This document shows, one piece after another, positions 1-11,394 of a stretch of DNA of 64,000 bases. The first letter of the stretch is position 1. Each line of letters starts with the position of its first letter. This stretch comes from Budorcas taxicolor (Eukaryota > Chordata > Mammalia > Artiodactyla > Bovidae). Below the pieces are notes generated by a model. The model made no database searches. It worked only from the letters and a program-made list of their open reading frames with translations, and was not told the DNA's origin. A program made the position numbers and the translations under genes. The DNA lies in the NCBI RefSeq assembly GCF_023091745.1, contig NC_068915.1:49658001-49722000 (forward strand). Direction: 5' to 3'.

Positions 1-155
1 CTATGAGGATATACTTTATAACATAGATAATATAGCCAATATGTTATAATACCCTTAAATGAACTGTAGTCTATAAAAAATTTGAATAACTATGCTGCAC
101 ACCTGAAACTAATATAATAATATAAATCAATTATATATCAGTAAAATAAATAAAT
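1..155 (+). mobile_element. Old L1 3' end fragment
   Basis: The text resembles the 3' terminal segment of older mammalian L1 elements (the 'cacctgaaactaatataat' phrase, then an A/T-rich tail ending in repeated aaataaata). It is cut by the window edge, so its length and 5' end are unknown. Non-coding. The subfamily was not determined. Confidence 0.6.
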
Positions 156-331
156 AGATATTGATTTAGAAGTAAATTATATTAAAAGATTACATGTTAA
201 AATGATGCTATAAATAGTACTTAAAATAAAAGTTACAGCCAGTAAGACATGACTGAAAATAGATGCTGAAGGCTAAGTTAAAGATCAATCCAGAAAGATG
301 GAATAAAACAGACAATAAGAAAAACAGAACA

Positions 332-700
332 ATTTAGAAAGATGGTAATGATAACCCTGTAAGCAAGACAGCAAAAGAGACACGGATGTATAGAACAGTC
401 TTTTGGACTCTGTGGGAGAGGGCGAGGGTGGGATGATCTACGAGAATGGCATTGAAACATGTATAATATCATTTGTGAAACAAATCGCCAGTCCATGTTT
501 GATGCATGATACAGGATGCTTGGGGCTGGGGCACTGGGATGACCCAGAGAGATGGTACGGGGAGGGAAGAGGGAAGGGAGTTCAGGTTGGGGAACATGGG
601 TACACCCGTGGCAGATTCATGTTGATGTATGGCAAAACCAATACAATATTGTGAAGTAATTAGCCTCCAATCAAAATAAATAAATTTATATTTAAAAAAA
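332..700 (+). mobile_element. 5'-truncated L1-BT 3' end with target-site duplication
   Basis: This matches the end of ORF2 and the 3' UTR of the ruminant L1 seen again near 8.6-8.96 kb, and on the minus strand at 46.1-46.5 kb. It ends in an A-rich tail. A perfect 13-bp direct repeat (gaaaaacagaaca) flanks it at 319-331 and 701-713, the signature of target-primed insertion. Only the last ~370 bp were copied, so it has no coding capacity. The perfect duplication suggests a fairly young insertion. Confidence 0.9.
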
Positions 701-713
701 GAAAAACAGAACA

Positions 714-1143
714 GATTTAGATAAAATATATAAGAAAGTTTCCAGTTAAGTTTTTGTTGTCCCTTTTTTTGAACACTGAAACTTGTGTAATACTCTGGCA
801 AGATTGATACTGAAAAAACATATAATGAGCAGGTCAATGATAAACAATATTGGAAATTGAAATTGAAATGCTAATTTTAAATTCATAGATGTTTAAAAAT
901 ACAACAGGATGCTAAAGAAATATTTACATATTCTTATGCAAAATGGTAAAATGGAAAATAAAGAGAAGGCCTAATTAATGTCATAATTATTACAGAATTT
1001 GGATTAGTGATTTAAAAGTTCCCACATATAAAAGAGGTTATTTATGAAAGAAGTTATAAAATAGATATTTCCAAATATCACAAATTTTTCCAAAGAAAAA
1101 GTAATATCTTTCTTTGACATTTTAAATGAACTGTATATAATAT
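714..1143. other. Unassigned AT-rich DNA
   Basis: I see no recognisable repeat, reading frame of interest or regulatory site in this stretch. Confidence 0.5.
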
Positions 1144-1251
1144 GATGGCTTCTTTGATGGTTCAGACAGTAAAGAATCTTCCTGCAGTGCAGGAGACCTG
1201 GGTTCAATCCCTGGGTTGGGAAAATCCCCTGGAGAAGAGAATAGCTAGTGG
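1144..1251 (+). mobile_element. Bov-tA SINE, 5' (tRNA-like) half
   Basis: This is the tRNA-Glu-derived head of a Bov-tA SINE. It carries the B-box-like phrase ggttcaatccctgggt and the following 'gaaaatcccctggagaag' segment. The 3' half (actccagtattcttgcctgg and onward) is missing, and the sequence runs directly into an L1 3' end on the same strand. Confidence 0.8.
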
Positions 1252-1433
1252 AAATTTGCTGTATAACACAGGGAACTCAACCTAGTGCTCTGTGACAACC
1301 TAGAGGGGTGGGAAGAGGTCAGGGGTAGAAGGGAGGCTCAAGAAGGAGGGGACATATGGCTAATTAATGTTGATATATAGCAGAAACCAACACACTGTAA
1401 AGCAATTATCCTTAAATTACAAATTTTAGAAAT
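1252..1433 (+). mobile_element. L1 3' UTR end joined to the SINE head
   Basis: Typical ruminant L1 3' UTR text: 'gctgtataacacagggaactc', a purine-rich stretch, then 'cagaaaccaacacactgtaaagcaatta' style sequence ending A-rich. It begins exactly where the SINE head stops. It is either an older L1 hit by a SINE that later lost its tail, or a chimeric cDNA. Confidence 0.75.
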
Positions 1434-1545
1434 TAAAAAATAGTAACTAAAATAATAATACTTATGTGTCAATACTCATTTATTAATTGCAATAAATGAA
1501 CCACAGTATTGTAAAGTGTTAGTAGAGGAAACTATTTGAGCAAGT

Positions 1546-1627
1546 TCTGGGAGATGGTGAAGGACAGGGAAGCCTAGTATACATGGGGTCACAGACTTGG
1601 ACACGACTGAGCAACTGAACAACAACA
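1546..1627 (+). mobile_element. BovB/BovA shared 3' tail
   Basis: This contains the common BovB and Bov-A terminal text (acagggaagcctag ... catggggtcaca ... cacgactgagcaactgaac) and ends with the aacaacaacaa tail. Only the terminal ~80 bp are present, so a BovB end and a SINE end cannot be told apart. Confidence 0.8.
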
Positions 1628-2159
1628 AATAGTGAAAACTGGGTGTGGGGTATATGAAAACTCAATTTCACTTTAAATCTGAAACTATTCTGAAAAGTAA
1701 AGGCTATTTCATAATAAAATATGGCAAGATTTCCTTTTTTAAAAAAACTTTCTTTCCTTTTAGAATTTCATAATTTAAAAAAAGACATTTTTTAAAGCAT
1801 GTAGTCTATCTCAAGTTAACATTCTATTTTAAAACAGGGTGTCTAAAGAAGGATTGTGTAACCTAAATAAATGAACGACTAATAAAAGAGTTGCAAAAAA
1901 AAAAAAATTATCTCATAAATTCCTGATTAATCCTGTGAAAACAACCCTGTGATTTTATAATATCCTTGCCAAAATAAACCTATGATTTCCAATTTCTTTT
2001 AAAATAGTATCTGCACTTCTGTTTGTCTTTAAAGTTTTATTCTTTCTTAATTCATATCAAAATCCTGTTTCCTGTATCTTCATGACACAGTCCCTTTCTT
2101 CCAATTAAGATACCTACTCATATTTCCACATTGATGTAAAAATAAATCAGAAAGAAAAA
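1628..2159. other. Unassigned AT-rich DNA
   Basis: No confident repeat or gene. A 13-nt A run near 1895 follows 'aataaaagagttgc' and could be the tail of an unrecognised retroposed fragment, but nothing upstream identifies it. Confidence 0.4.
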
Positions 2160-2378
2160 CTAAGGATAAAATTTTTGTGCCTGGCCAACTTTCAGCAGTA
2201 CAATTCCTCTTTCTCAAATATTCTTCCTCTTCTGTTGATGTTCTGCTCAAATTTTACCATCCAGCTCAAAATTTACAACTTACAGTCCTTTCTGATTATA
2301 TTTGCTTGGAATAAAATCACATTCTTTAAATACAAACTTTCAAGAAACAAGTCATTGTCTTCTACTGTAGGTAGTTAC
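2160..2378 (+). mobile_element. Probable L2 3' fragment
   Basis: Phrases such as 'ttcttcctcttctgttgatgt' and 'gctcaaattttacc' resemble the 3' region of LINE L2, at an old level of divergence. The 68-codon open stretch inside it is not meaningful. Assignment is from resemblance only. Confidence 0.4.
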
Positions 2379-2386
2379 TAACTTTA

Positions 2387-2482
2387 TTTTATTTATTTAT
2401 TTATTATTTTAATTGGAGGCTAATTACAATATTCTGGTGGGTTTTGCCATACATTGACATAAATCACCCAAGGTTGTATATG
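2387..2482 (-). mobile_element. Very short L1-BT 3' end
   Basis: Reverse-oriented L1-BT tail: a TTTA-rich stretch followed by 'aattggaggctaattacaat' and 'ttgccatacattgacat'. An 8-bp repeat (taacttta) lies on both sides (2379-2386 and 2483-2490). Only ~95 bp of L1 were copied. Confidence 0.8.
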
Positions 2483-2490
2483 TAACTTTA

Positions 2491-2799
2491 AATTGTATCT
2501 TACATATACTGGATAGGATTTATATTATTCAATAAATATTTACCCAACATGGCACTAATGTAAGATAAAAGACTTAAATGGAAAGGAAGTAAATCTATGA
2601 GACTCAGATCTCAGTATATATTTTTTATGTTTGCAGGAATTTACTTAGCAATTCTACACACATGATCAAAATGCATCTTAAAATTTCTTTTGCAAAAAGA
2701 ATTTTAGGAGTAAAACAGCAGGAGTAATTGAGATAAAGACAATCTAACTAAGGATCAGGAGAAAAAATACAGAAAGGAAACTTGATATTAGCCCAGGTT
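2491..2799. other. Unassigned AT-rich DNA
   Basis: Nothing recognised beyond AT-rich unique sequence. Confidence 0.4.
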
Positions 2800-2963
2800 T
2801 CTTATGATTAGCGTTTGTGCAAAATAATTTTTCTGGTCATTTCATTTTTACTAATCTGTGTCTTAAATTTTTAATGGGTTTCATATAGACATCATACACT
2901 TGGGTCTTTTTTATCCATTCTAACAATTTCTGAATTTTAATTGAGGGTGTTTAGATCCTTTAT

Positions 2964-3087
2964 TGGAGAAAGAAATGGCAACCCACTCCAGTATTCCTGC
3001 CTAGAGAATTCCATGGACAAAGGAGCCTGACAAGGTACAGTCCATAGTGTTGCAAAGACTCAGACACAACTGAGTGACTAAGTATAC
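2964..3087 (+). mobile_element. Bov-tA/BovA SINE 3' half, inserted in old L1
   Basis: From 'ggagaaagaaatggcaaccc' to 'actgagtgactaa', the 3' half of a bovid SINE. A perfect 11-bp duplication (agatcctttat) occurs at 2953-2963 and 3088-3098. The host L1 continues on both sides, so the SINE entered as a 5'-truncated copy. Confidence 0.9.
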
Positions 3088-4236
3088 AGATCCTTTATAT
3101 TTGATTAAATTGTTGATGGAATTAACTTAAATCTATTATTTGTATAATTTTTTCCCCTTTTTGTACTTTATTCCCATTTTTCTCTGTCTTTTTCTGGACT
3201 GAGTTCATTTTAATGATTCTATTTTATCTCATTTTTGACATATTATCTATGTCTGTTTTACTATTTTAATGGTTATTTTAGAATTTAAAGTATACATTTT
3301 AATGTCTCATAATCTCCCTTCAAATAAAACTGTACAATTTTCTGCATAATGCAAAATCTAAAACAGTATACTTTCATTTCCTCCTTCTTATCATGCTATT
3401 GTGTTCTTGTATTTTACTTCTATATATGTTATAAATCCCACAGTACTTTGTTATTCATTTTTCTTAAAACAATTATCATTTGGGATAATTTTAAAAATAA
3501 AAAAGCATTTCAACTCCATATGATTATTTTCATATTTTTATTCTTTCTATAGACTAACATTTCAATTTCTCATTATTTTCATTTTGCCTTAAGGACTTTC
3601 TTTAACATTTCTTACAGTGACACTGATGACCTATCATATGATATATTTATATCTCACAGGTCTTTAGCTTCATTTCAAAGTATATTTTGCTGAAATAATG
3701 TTTCAGGTTGACAATTTTTTAGTACTTTTAAGATACTTCTTCCTTTTTCTGATTTGAATTGTTGTTTACAATATATCTGCTCTCATTTATTTCCATTCCT
3801 ATGTACATAATATTATTTTTTTTTCTCACAGCTCTAAAACATTTTCTATTATCACTGACTTTAAGCCATATGATTATGATGTCCTTAGGTACTGCTTTAT
3901 ACTTCTTAACTATGCTTAAAATTAACTGAGCTTCTTGGAACATTTGATTTATTAACATAATTCATCTCAAATTTGGAAAAAAAGACATTCTTTTTTTCAA
4001 ATATTTTCTCTGATTCTCCCACCTCTTACCCTGATAATTGAGTTACAATTTCATTGAGCCATTTGATGGCTCATAATTCACTGGCACTCTGTTGATTCTT
4101 TCCAGACACTTAAAAATCTACATGTCATTTTCTAGTTTCTTGATTATGATATATTTATTTTTTAACTTTTTATTTTTACTTTATTTTACTTTATAATACA
4201 GTATTGGTTTGAAGTAATATTTTTCTTTTATATTAT

Positions 4237-4446
4237 CTGAAAGTGAAAGTCATTCAGTCGTGTCCCAACTCTTTTGAGATCCCATGAATTGTAGCCCACC
4301 AGGCTCCTTGTCCATGGCATTCTCCAGGCAAGAATACTGGAGTGGGTTGCTATTCCCTTCTCCTGGGGATCTTCCAAAGCCAGGGACTGAACTCGGGTCT
4401 CCTGTATTGCAGATGGATCCTTTACCATACAAGCCACCGGGAAGCT
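4237..4446 (-). mobile_element. Bov-tA SINE, nearly full length
   Basis: Reverse-complement Bov-tA: 'cattcagtcgtgtc', 'aatactggagtgggttgc', then the tRNA-like head 'cccttctcctggggatcttc' through to 'ccaccgggaagct'. It sits in the ancient L1. The small frames here are translations of the SINE. Confidence 0.9.
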
Positions 4447-4801
4447 TCTCCTAATTCAACTCAGTGTATTTTTAATTTTAAATCTAAAGAACACTTCTAG
4501 GCATTTATTTTGGATCTTTGTTTTGTCTTTTTTCTCTGTTATCTTTACACACTACTTTATGAACATATAGAATATATTTTCCACATACCATGTATGATTT
4601 CCTGTCCTTTTCTGTCAGTTCTATCATGGGTACCTTACTGGAATATAGTTCAATTAATTGATGGTTCTTCTTATTATGCATTACATTTTTCTGCTTCTTT
4701 GCATAGCTGTTCTTTTTTTTTTTAATAAATACTAAATATCAGTTTTACTTGATTGGTTGCTGGAATTTTCTGCACTGCTATAAATATTTCTGGGGCTTCC
4801 C

Positions 4802-5020
4802 AGGTGGGGCAGTGGTAAAGTATCTGCCTGCCAAGCAGGAAACAAAGAAGTCTCAGTTCAATCCCTGGGTCGAGAAGATCTCCTACAGTAGGACATGGCA
4901 GCCCAACCTAGTATTCTTTATATTTAGAATACTTTAGATTGAGTATTCCATGGACAGAGGAGTCTGGCCAGCTACAGTCCATGAGGTCACAGAGTCAGAC
5001 ACGACTGAGCAACTGAACAC
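4802..5020 (+). mobile_element. Bov-tA SINE with internal extra bases
   Basis: A full-length bovid SINE from 'ggggcttcccagg' to 'gactgagcaactgaacac'. Perfect 10-bp duplications (aaatatttct) lie at 4792-4801 and 5021-5030. About 25 A/T-rich bases near 4915-4940 are not usual for the family and look like a small secondary insertion or local duplication. Confidence 0.9.
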
Positions 5021-5372
5021 AAATATTTCTCCCTTTGCTCTGGAATGTAACTGATTTATTTGTGAACAGTTTCTACCTTTTGAGCCTTGATTTTAAGCTT
5101 TCTTAGGAAAGTCTGGATAGTCTTCCCTCTAGAGCTAACCTGGCCTCACTACAAGAGGGAATAATCTTTTATGGACTCTAGTTAAAAGAGTGTGTGTTAG
5201 CATATATTTCCATTGTGACTGAAGAGAATATGACTGATTCTTTACCACACATCATTTTTGGGTTCATTTTACCTGATCACTTCTGGTGATCTTTTCCTGA
5301 ATCTATTTTTCTCATGAATATGTGCTGATGTGCACTCAGCTGTATACTTGGGATACTGTATAACTTCAGTGC

Positions 5373-5418
5373 TTTCTCTTTCTCTCTCTCTCTTTGTTTG
5401 TGTGTGTGTGTGTGTCTG
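5373..5418. repeat. (TC)n(TG)n microsatellite
   Basis: Compound dinucleotide tract: TC repeats followed, after tttgtt, by TG repeats. It lies near the outer end of the ancient L1. Confidence 0.95.
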
Positions 5419-5560
5419 TTCGATTTGGTGTCTGCCCTGTGAATTTTAGTCATCTTGGCTTCAATATACTCTGAGCTCTGTTTCAATTAATAAATACAGT
5501 TAACGTTTATAACTGAGTCTCACCTCTTTGGGCTTTTGCCTAGAAATTGTGTTCAGTTAG

Positions 5561-6366
5561 TAAGTTAGAGGAATCATATGGTTCAAATTTTGTCTTTCCT
5601 TTCATTTGTCAATGTCCTATATTGTTGATTTGCAAAATCTCAAAAAAAAATTTACTTCATATATATATTACCTAAATTTAAAAACTTAAGCTAAATTCAT
5701 TCATGACAGGAAATGTCAAGATACCTTAAAATTGTCAAATTATAGATGGAGAATAAACGGAGGCTGATATGAGAATGTTTAGGGGATAGAAAATTATAAT
5801 CGAATATGACAGGTGGTGAGGAAGGGGAAAGAATCTAGACCAACTCATCTTCACTTTTTATGGTTGATATTTCTTGTTGATTTCTTTAAGCTTTATTCAT
5901 CTTTTGATTAGTATATGATTCATTCGCTTTCATTTGACATGGATATATAGATGAATTCTACTTATATTTCTTTTGTATATATCTTCTTTCTACCACCCAC
6001 ATCTATACCAGGATCATCTAATCAAACTTTGAGAAAATTTTAATACATTAATGCTTACAGATTATTTTCACTGTATATGGTAATAGGACAAAACATTCAT
6101 TTTGCCAATGAATGGATCACATGATCCAAAATGCTTTCATTTTGGATCATATGAATGGATCAAGTCATCTATGTGGTAGGAAAATCTTTTGTGGCCCTTA
6201 TTATTTTTAACATATATATCAATTTTTAGAATGAATTTATATTGTTGAAAATAATTCTGAATACAAAAACAACCACTTGTCAATTAAGGTATGAAATTGT
6301 GCATTGGAATTGAATGATGAAACCAACTGATATTGAAGTATGGAGAAATTTAACTTATTTTAAAAT
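5561..6366. other. Unassigned AT-rich DNA with one hairpin
   Basis: No gene or known repeat recognised. It contains a strong short inverted repeat (listed separately) just before the plus-strand L1 begins. Confidence 0.5.
6121..6150. repeat. 13-bp perfect hairpin framed by direct repeats
   Basis: The arms atgatccaaaatg and cattttggatcat are exact reverse complements separated by cttt. The same 12-mer, atgaatggatca, sits just outside on each side (6108-6119 and 6151-6162). No function can be inferred. Replication template switching and a tiny insertion with target duplication are both possible origins. Confidence 0.85.
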
Positions 6367-8626
6367 ATACCAAAACCTGACAAAGATGCCACAAAAAAAA
6401 GAAAGCTACAGGCCAATATCACTGATGAACATAGATGCAAAAATCCTTAACAAAATTCTAGCAATCAGAATTTAACAACACATTAAAAAGATCATACATC
6501 ATGACCAAGTGTGCTTTATCCCAGGGATACAAGGATTCTTCAATATCTACAAATCAATCAGTGTAATATACCACATTAACAAATTGAAAAATAAAAGGCA
6601 CATGATTATCTCAATAGATGCAGAGAAAGCTTTTGACAAAATTCAACATCCAATCATGAAAAAAAAAGAGAAAAGCTCTCCAGAAAGCAGGAATAGAAGG
6701 AACATACCTCAACATAATAAAAGCTATATATGACAAATCCACAGCAAACATTATCCTCAATGGAGAAAAAATTGAAAGCATTTCCCCTAAAGTCAGGAAT
6801 AAGGCGAGGGTACCCACTTTCACCACTACTATTCAACATAGTTTTGGAAGTTTGGGCACAGCAATCAGAGCAGAAAAAGAAATAAAAGGAATCCAAATGG
6901 GTAAAGAAGAAGTAAAACTCTCACTGTTTGGAGATTACATGATCCCCTACATAGGAAACCCTCAAGACTCCACCAGAAAATTACTAGAGCTAATCAATGA
7001 ATATAGTAAAGTTGCAGGATATAAAATCAACACACAGAAATCCCTTGCATTCCTATACACTAATTATGAGAAAATAGCAAGAGAAATTAAGGAAACAATT
7101 CCATTTACCATTGTCATGAAAATAATAAAATACTTAGGAATATATCTACAAAAAGAAACTAAAGACCTATATTTAGAAAACTATAAATCACTGGTGAAAG
7201 AAATCAAAGAGGACACTAATAGATGGAGAAATATAATGTGTTCATGGATTGGAAGAATCAATAAAGTGAAAATGAGTATACTACTCAATGCAATCCCTAT
7301 CAAGCTACCAAAGGTATTTTTCAGAGCTAGAACAAATAATTTCACAATTGTATGGAAATACAAAAATCCTCAAATAGCCAAAGCAACCTTGAGAAAGAAA
7401 AATGGAACTGCAGGAATCAACTTGCCTGACTTCAGTCTCTACTACAAAGCCACAGTCATCAAGACAGTATGGTACTGGCACAAAGACAGAAATATAGATC
7501 AATGGAACAAAATAGAAAGCCCAGAGATAAATCCACGCACCCTCGGATACCTTATCTTCAACAAAGGAGGCAAGAATATACAATGGAGAAAGTACAATCT
7601 CTTTAACAAGTGGTGCTGGGAAAACTGGTTAACCACTTGCAAAATAATGAAACTAGAACACTTTCTAACACCATACACAAAAATAAACTCAAAATGGATT
7701 AAAGATCTAAACATTAAGACCAGAAACTATAAAACTCCTAGAGGAGAACATAGGCAAAACACTCTCCAACATAAATCACAGCAGGATCCTCTATGACCCA
7801 CCTCCCAGAATACTGGAAATAGAAGCAAAAATAAATTAGTGGGACCTAATTAAAATTAAACGCTTCTGCACAACAAAGGAAACTATAAGCAAGGTGAAAA
7901 GACAGCCTTCAGAATGGGAGAAAATAATAGCAAATGAAGCAACTGACAAAGAATCTCAAAAATATACAAGCAACTTATGCAGCTCAATTCCAGAAAAATA
8001 GATGACCCAATCAAAAAGTGGGCCAAAGAACTAAACAGACATTTCTCCAAAGAAGACATACAGATGGCTAACAAACACATGGAAAGATGCTCAACATCAC
8101 TCATTATCAGAGAAATGCAAATCAAAACCACAATGAGGTACCATTTCACGCCGGTCAGAATGGCTGCTGTCCAAAAGTCTACAAGCAATAAATGCTGGAG
8201 AGGGTGTGGAGAAAAGGGAACCCTCTTACACTGTTGGTGGGAATGCAAACTAGTACAGCCACTATGGAGAATAGTGTGGAAATTCCTTAAAAAACTGGAA
8301 ATAGAACTGCCATATGACCCAGCGATCCCACTGCTGAGCATACACACCAAGGAAACCAGAATTGAAAGAGACACGTGTACCCCAATGTTCATTGCAGCAC
8401 TGTTTATAATAGCCAGGACCTGGAAGCAACCTAGATGTCCATCAGCAGATGAATGGATAAGAAAGCTGTTGTCATATACACAATGCAGTATAACTCAGCC
8501 ATTAAAAAGAATTCATTTAAATCAGTTCTAATGAGGTGGATGAAACTGGAGCTGATTATACCGAGTGAAGTAAGCCAGAAAGAAAAACACCAATACAGTA
8601 TACTAATGCATATATATGGAATTTAG
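6367..8626 (+). pseudogene. L1 ORF2 remnant (reverse transcriptase and C-terminal region)
   Basis: ORF2p makes first-strand cDNA at a nicked target site. This piece begins before RT motif A ([14 protein letters not shown] near 6620) and continues to the C-terminal HIYGI-type ending with a TAG at 8624-8626. It is split over several frames. The longest open parts are 314 codons (6852-7796) and 184 codons (7977-8531), with a frameshift near 6655-6670 and in-frame stops near 7796 and 7840. The second RT motif, FADD in the family, reads FGDY at 6927-6938, so one of the two adjacent catalytic aspartates is Tyr. The cysteine-containing C-terminal segment ([20 protein letters not shown]) is still legible near 8187-8246. 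The endonuclease domain and ORF1 are absent. Confidence 0.9.
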
Positions 8627-8964
8627 AAAGATGGTAACAATAACCTTGTATGTAAGACAGCAAAAGAGACACATGTATAGCACAGTCTTTTGGACTCTAC
8701 GGGAAATGGCATTGAAACATGTATAATATCATATGTGAAATGAATCACCAGTCCAGGTTCGATGCATGATACAGGATTCTTGGGACTAGTGCACTGGGAT
8801 GACCCAGAGGGATGGGATGGAGAGGGAGGTGGGAGGGGGATTCAGGATGGGGAACACATATACACTCATGGCAGATTCATGTTGATGTATGGCAAAACCA
8901 TTACAATATTGTAAAGTAATTAGCCTCCAATTAAAATAAATAAATTTATATAAAAAATAAAAAG
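6367..8964 (+). mobile_element. 5'-truncated L1-BT (ORF2 from RT domain to 3' UTR)
   Basis: The copy starts inside the ORF2 reverse transcriptase region and runs to the 3' UTR and A-rich tail. It matches, in the opposite orientation, the big L1 at 46-53 kb. The 3' UTR includes 'tttagaaagatggtaacaat' and the terminal 'gtaattagcctccaatt' segment. An 8-bp repeat aaaatata flanks it (6362-6369 overlapping the start, 8965-8972), but this is weak because the area is A/T-rich. It is dead by truncation as well as by internal mutations. Confidence 0.9.
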
Positions 8965-8974
8965 AAAATATAAG

Positions 8975-10426
8975 TTGCAACTTTAAAAATATAAATCTAT
9001 TATCTATATAAATAATTGGATATTTGGAGAGTAGGTGGAAAGTAACTTTTAATAAATAGATGTGTAAAACATATATCTCAACATAATGGTCTTCCTGATT
9101 GAATAACTGAATCATCCTTAGAATATAAGTGGAATAATACTTTCTTCAATTCTATCTTTCAGGGATTGAAATAAATTCTATCTGGGACTAAGATTTGAAA
9201 ATACAATAGTGGATAGTTATTATGAATCTACACAAAAGTTACTTTTGTCACACAAGTTAATTATTCTCAAATTCATTTCAGAATATTAGGTCTGATTTTA
9301 TATTCTACTCTTTTTTTTTTAAATAAAGAATCATCAGATATGGAAAAAAACATGAGTTTTCTGCCTCCTATTTTTCCTTGAATTCCTCAGCATTCACAAA
9401 CATACACCAAAAGTACAAAAAGGGAAAAAAAAGAAGAAAAATGAAAATATTGAGATCTTCATTTCAGATTAACAAGATGGATGGAATAACCTCTTATTCA
9501 GTGATAATTTGTGAAGTTTTCTATTGTTAATGAAATCGAAAACCTTTCTGGTTACCTTCCAAAACCCCAAATTTGGAAGTACCTATTATGCCAATACTGA
9601 CAAGATGAGAAATATGAACACTTGAACTTAGTATAAAGAAGTAAGAAAAAAAAAAAATATCTCCCAAGCTGGTCCAGTACTTTAATGAGCTGCAGAACTC
9701 CATGCTCATTCCAGATGCCATTGAGATTAGAAACTAGACATCTTACTACCTCTGTTCAGGAAAAATTTAAAAAATAAAAGACTGAAGACTGACTGTAACT
9801 AAATTGGATTGACTTTTTAGTCCTCTCTATAGCATATTAGAAAATTACAAAATGTATCAACTACCCATAATCAGGTAATGCAATCATGATTTTCAAGTAG
9901 TTACTTGCTCAGATTAGTGTCTTCTAAATAGGGCAAAATATTTACATTATTGCTTACACTTTGACTGCAGTATGTTATCGGAACAAATGAAATAAAATGT
10001 TATTCAAAATTAAAAAAAATAGGTTATTAGAATTTAAAACAACTAGGCACTGCACTTTCACTGTGCTATTTTATGTGAAAACATAAATTGATTACTTAAA
10101 AGTTTGAATATACAGAATTTTTAATTTTTAAGTAAAGATATGTATGTGTATGCTGGTATCAAATATTTATTAATGTATGACTAGGGTGGCAGAAATAATG
10201 TCACCTCTTTACCTATAATTACTGTAAATGTCTTAACCTTCTAGATATCACTAGAATGCTATTACAGTTACCTCCAAAAATATTAGGTTGAAAAAACAAT
10301 ATAGTCAGTTTAAGTAATGTTAGTTCTCTCATTGTAAAAATGTTCATCTCTAATATTTCTCCTCATGTCCCGCTCCTCTCAAAGATGGTTTCTTTGTTTG
10401 TGTGGGATTACATGACTTTGTGGTTG
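8975..10426. other. Unassigned unique DNA
   Basis: AT-rich, with T and A runs near 9310 and 9645. No repeat family, splice-bounded frame or RNA gene could be supported. The 64- and 109-codon frames near here are chance or L1-tail translations. Confidence 0.5.
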
Positions 10427-10437
10427 TTTAGGTAAAG

Positions 10438-10649
10438 GTTTTGTGTACTCAGTCGCTCAGTTTTGTCTAACTCTTTGCAATCCCATGGTCTGTAGCCCGC
10501 TAGGCTTCTTTGTCTATGAGATTTTACAGGCAAGAATACTGGATTGGGTTGCCGTTTCCTCTTCCAGGAGATCTTCCTGACCCAGTGATCGAACCCACAC
10601 CTTCTGCATCTCTTGCATTCACAGGTGGATCTTTTATGACTGAACCATT
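10438..10649 (-). mobile_element. Bov-tA SINE
   Basis: Reverse bovid SINE from 'actcagtcgctcag' to the head 'ttttatgactgaaccat'. The flanking duplication tttaggtaaag/tttaggtgaag (10427-10437 and 10650-10660) has one mismatch, suggesting moderate age. Confidence 0.9.
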
Positions 10650-10660
10650 TTTAGGTGAAG

Positions 10661-11117
10661 AAGTCCTCAAGTCTTCTGTGATATTTTTTGATCTACTGAT
10701 TTCTAAGTTAACATCTAATATTCATCTGCTTACATACAAAATTCATAACAACACTCAAGAGGGAGAGGATGCTACAATGGTCGCTGAGAGTCATTATAGA
10801 ATTTTGCCCAACAAAATAATCATTTGATTTTTAATATATTTAACTTGAAGTGAAAAGAATTTAGGACTTTTTTTTTTCTCTTGATCATGGCTGTCTCTCT
10901 AACTCACTATGTTGCTGTACAATCTTATGTTGACTGTCAGAATTTATATATTTATGATATAATTATCTCTGTTTTATTATTTTAAATTCATTTTATTTTG
11001 ATAAGAACACAATATGAGATCTACCCTCTTAAGAAATCAAGTGTACAATACAGTTTTGTTAACTATAGTTACAATCTTGTAGAGTCTGTTTCTAGAACTT
11101 TCTCTTCTTGCTTAACT
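10661..11117. other. Unassigned AT-rich DNA
   Basis: Nothing recognised. Confidence 0.4.
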
Positions 11118-11164
11118 GATTAAAGACTTCAATTAAATTCTTTTGACTGTGTCTTCTGTTTAAA

Positions 11165-11394
11165 GGGGCTTCCCTGGTGGTTCAGATTGTAAAGAATCTG
11201 CCTGCAATGAAGGAGACATGGGAGGCACACGTTTAATCCCTGGGTTAGAAAGATCCCTTGGAGAAGGAAATGGCAACCCACTACAATATTTTGCCTGGAA
11301 AATTCCATGGACAGAGGAGCCTGGTGGGCTACTGTACATGGGGTCACAAAGAGCTGAGCACGACTGAATGACCAACACTTTCACTTTTCACTTT
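11165..11394 (+). mobile_element. Bov-tA SINE with extra sequence inside its target duplication
   Basis: Full-length SINE from 'ggggcttccctggtgg' to an actttcacttttcac-type tail. The 13-bp repeat gattaaagacttc directly follows the tail (11395-11407). The matching upstream copy is at 11118-11130, which leaves 34 bp of non-SINE sequence between the duplication and the SINE head. See the finding on this point. Confidence 0.9.

Larger units (their letters stand above)
2800..5560 (-). mobile_element. Ancient L1 (L1M class), ORF1/5' region
   Basis: Read on the plus strand, the text follows the well-known reverse-complement of old mammalian L1 5' UTR/ORF1 sequence. Examples are 'tatgttataaatcccacagt' near 3426, the 'tttgattatgatgtccttaggt' type segment near 3870, 'gagcttcttggaacattt' near 3928 and 'tgcttctttgcatagc' near 4690. 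It is heavily diverged, with stops in every frame. Three later SINEs interrupt it, and the L1 text resumes after each one, which fixes the order of insertion. The end points are approximate. Confidence 0.7.
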
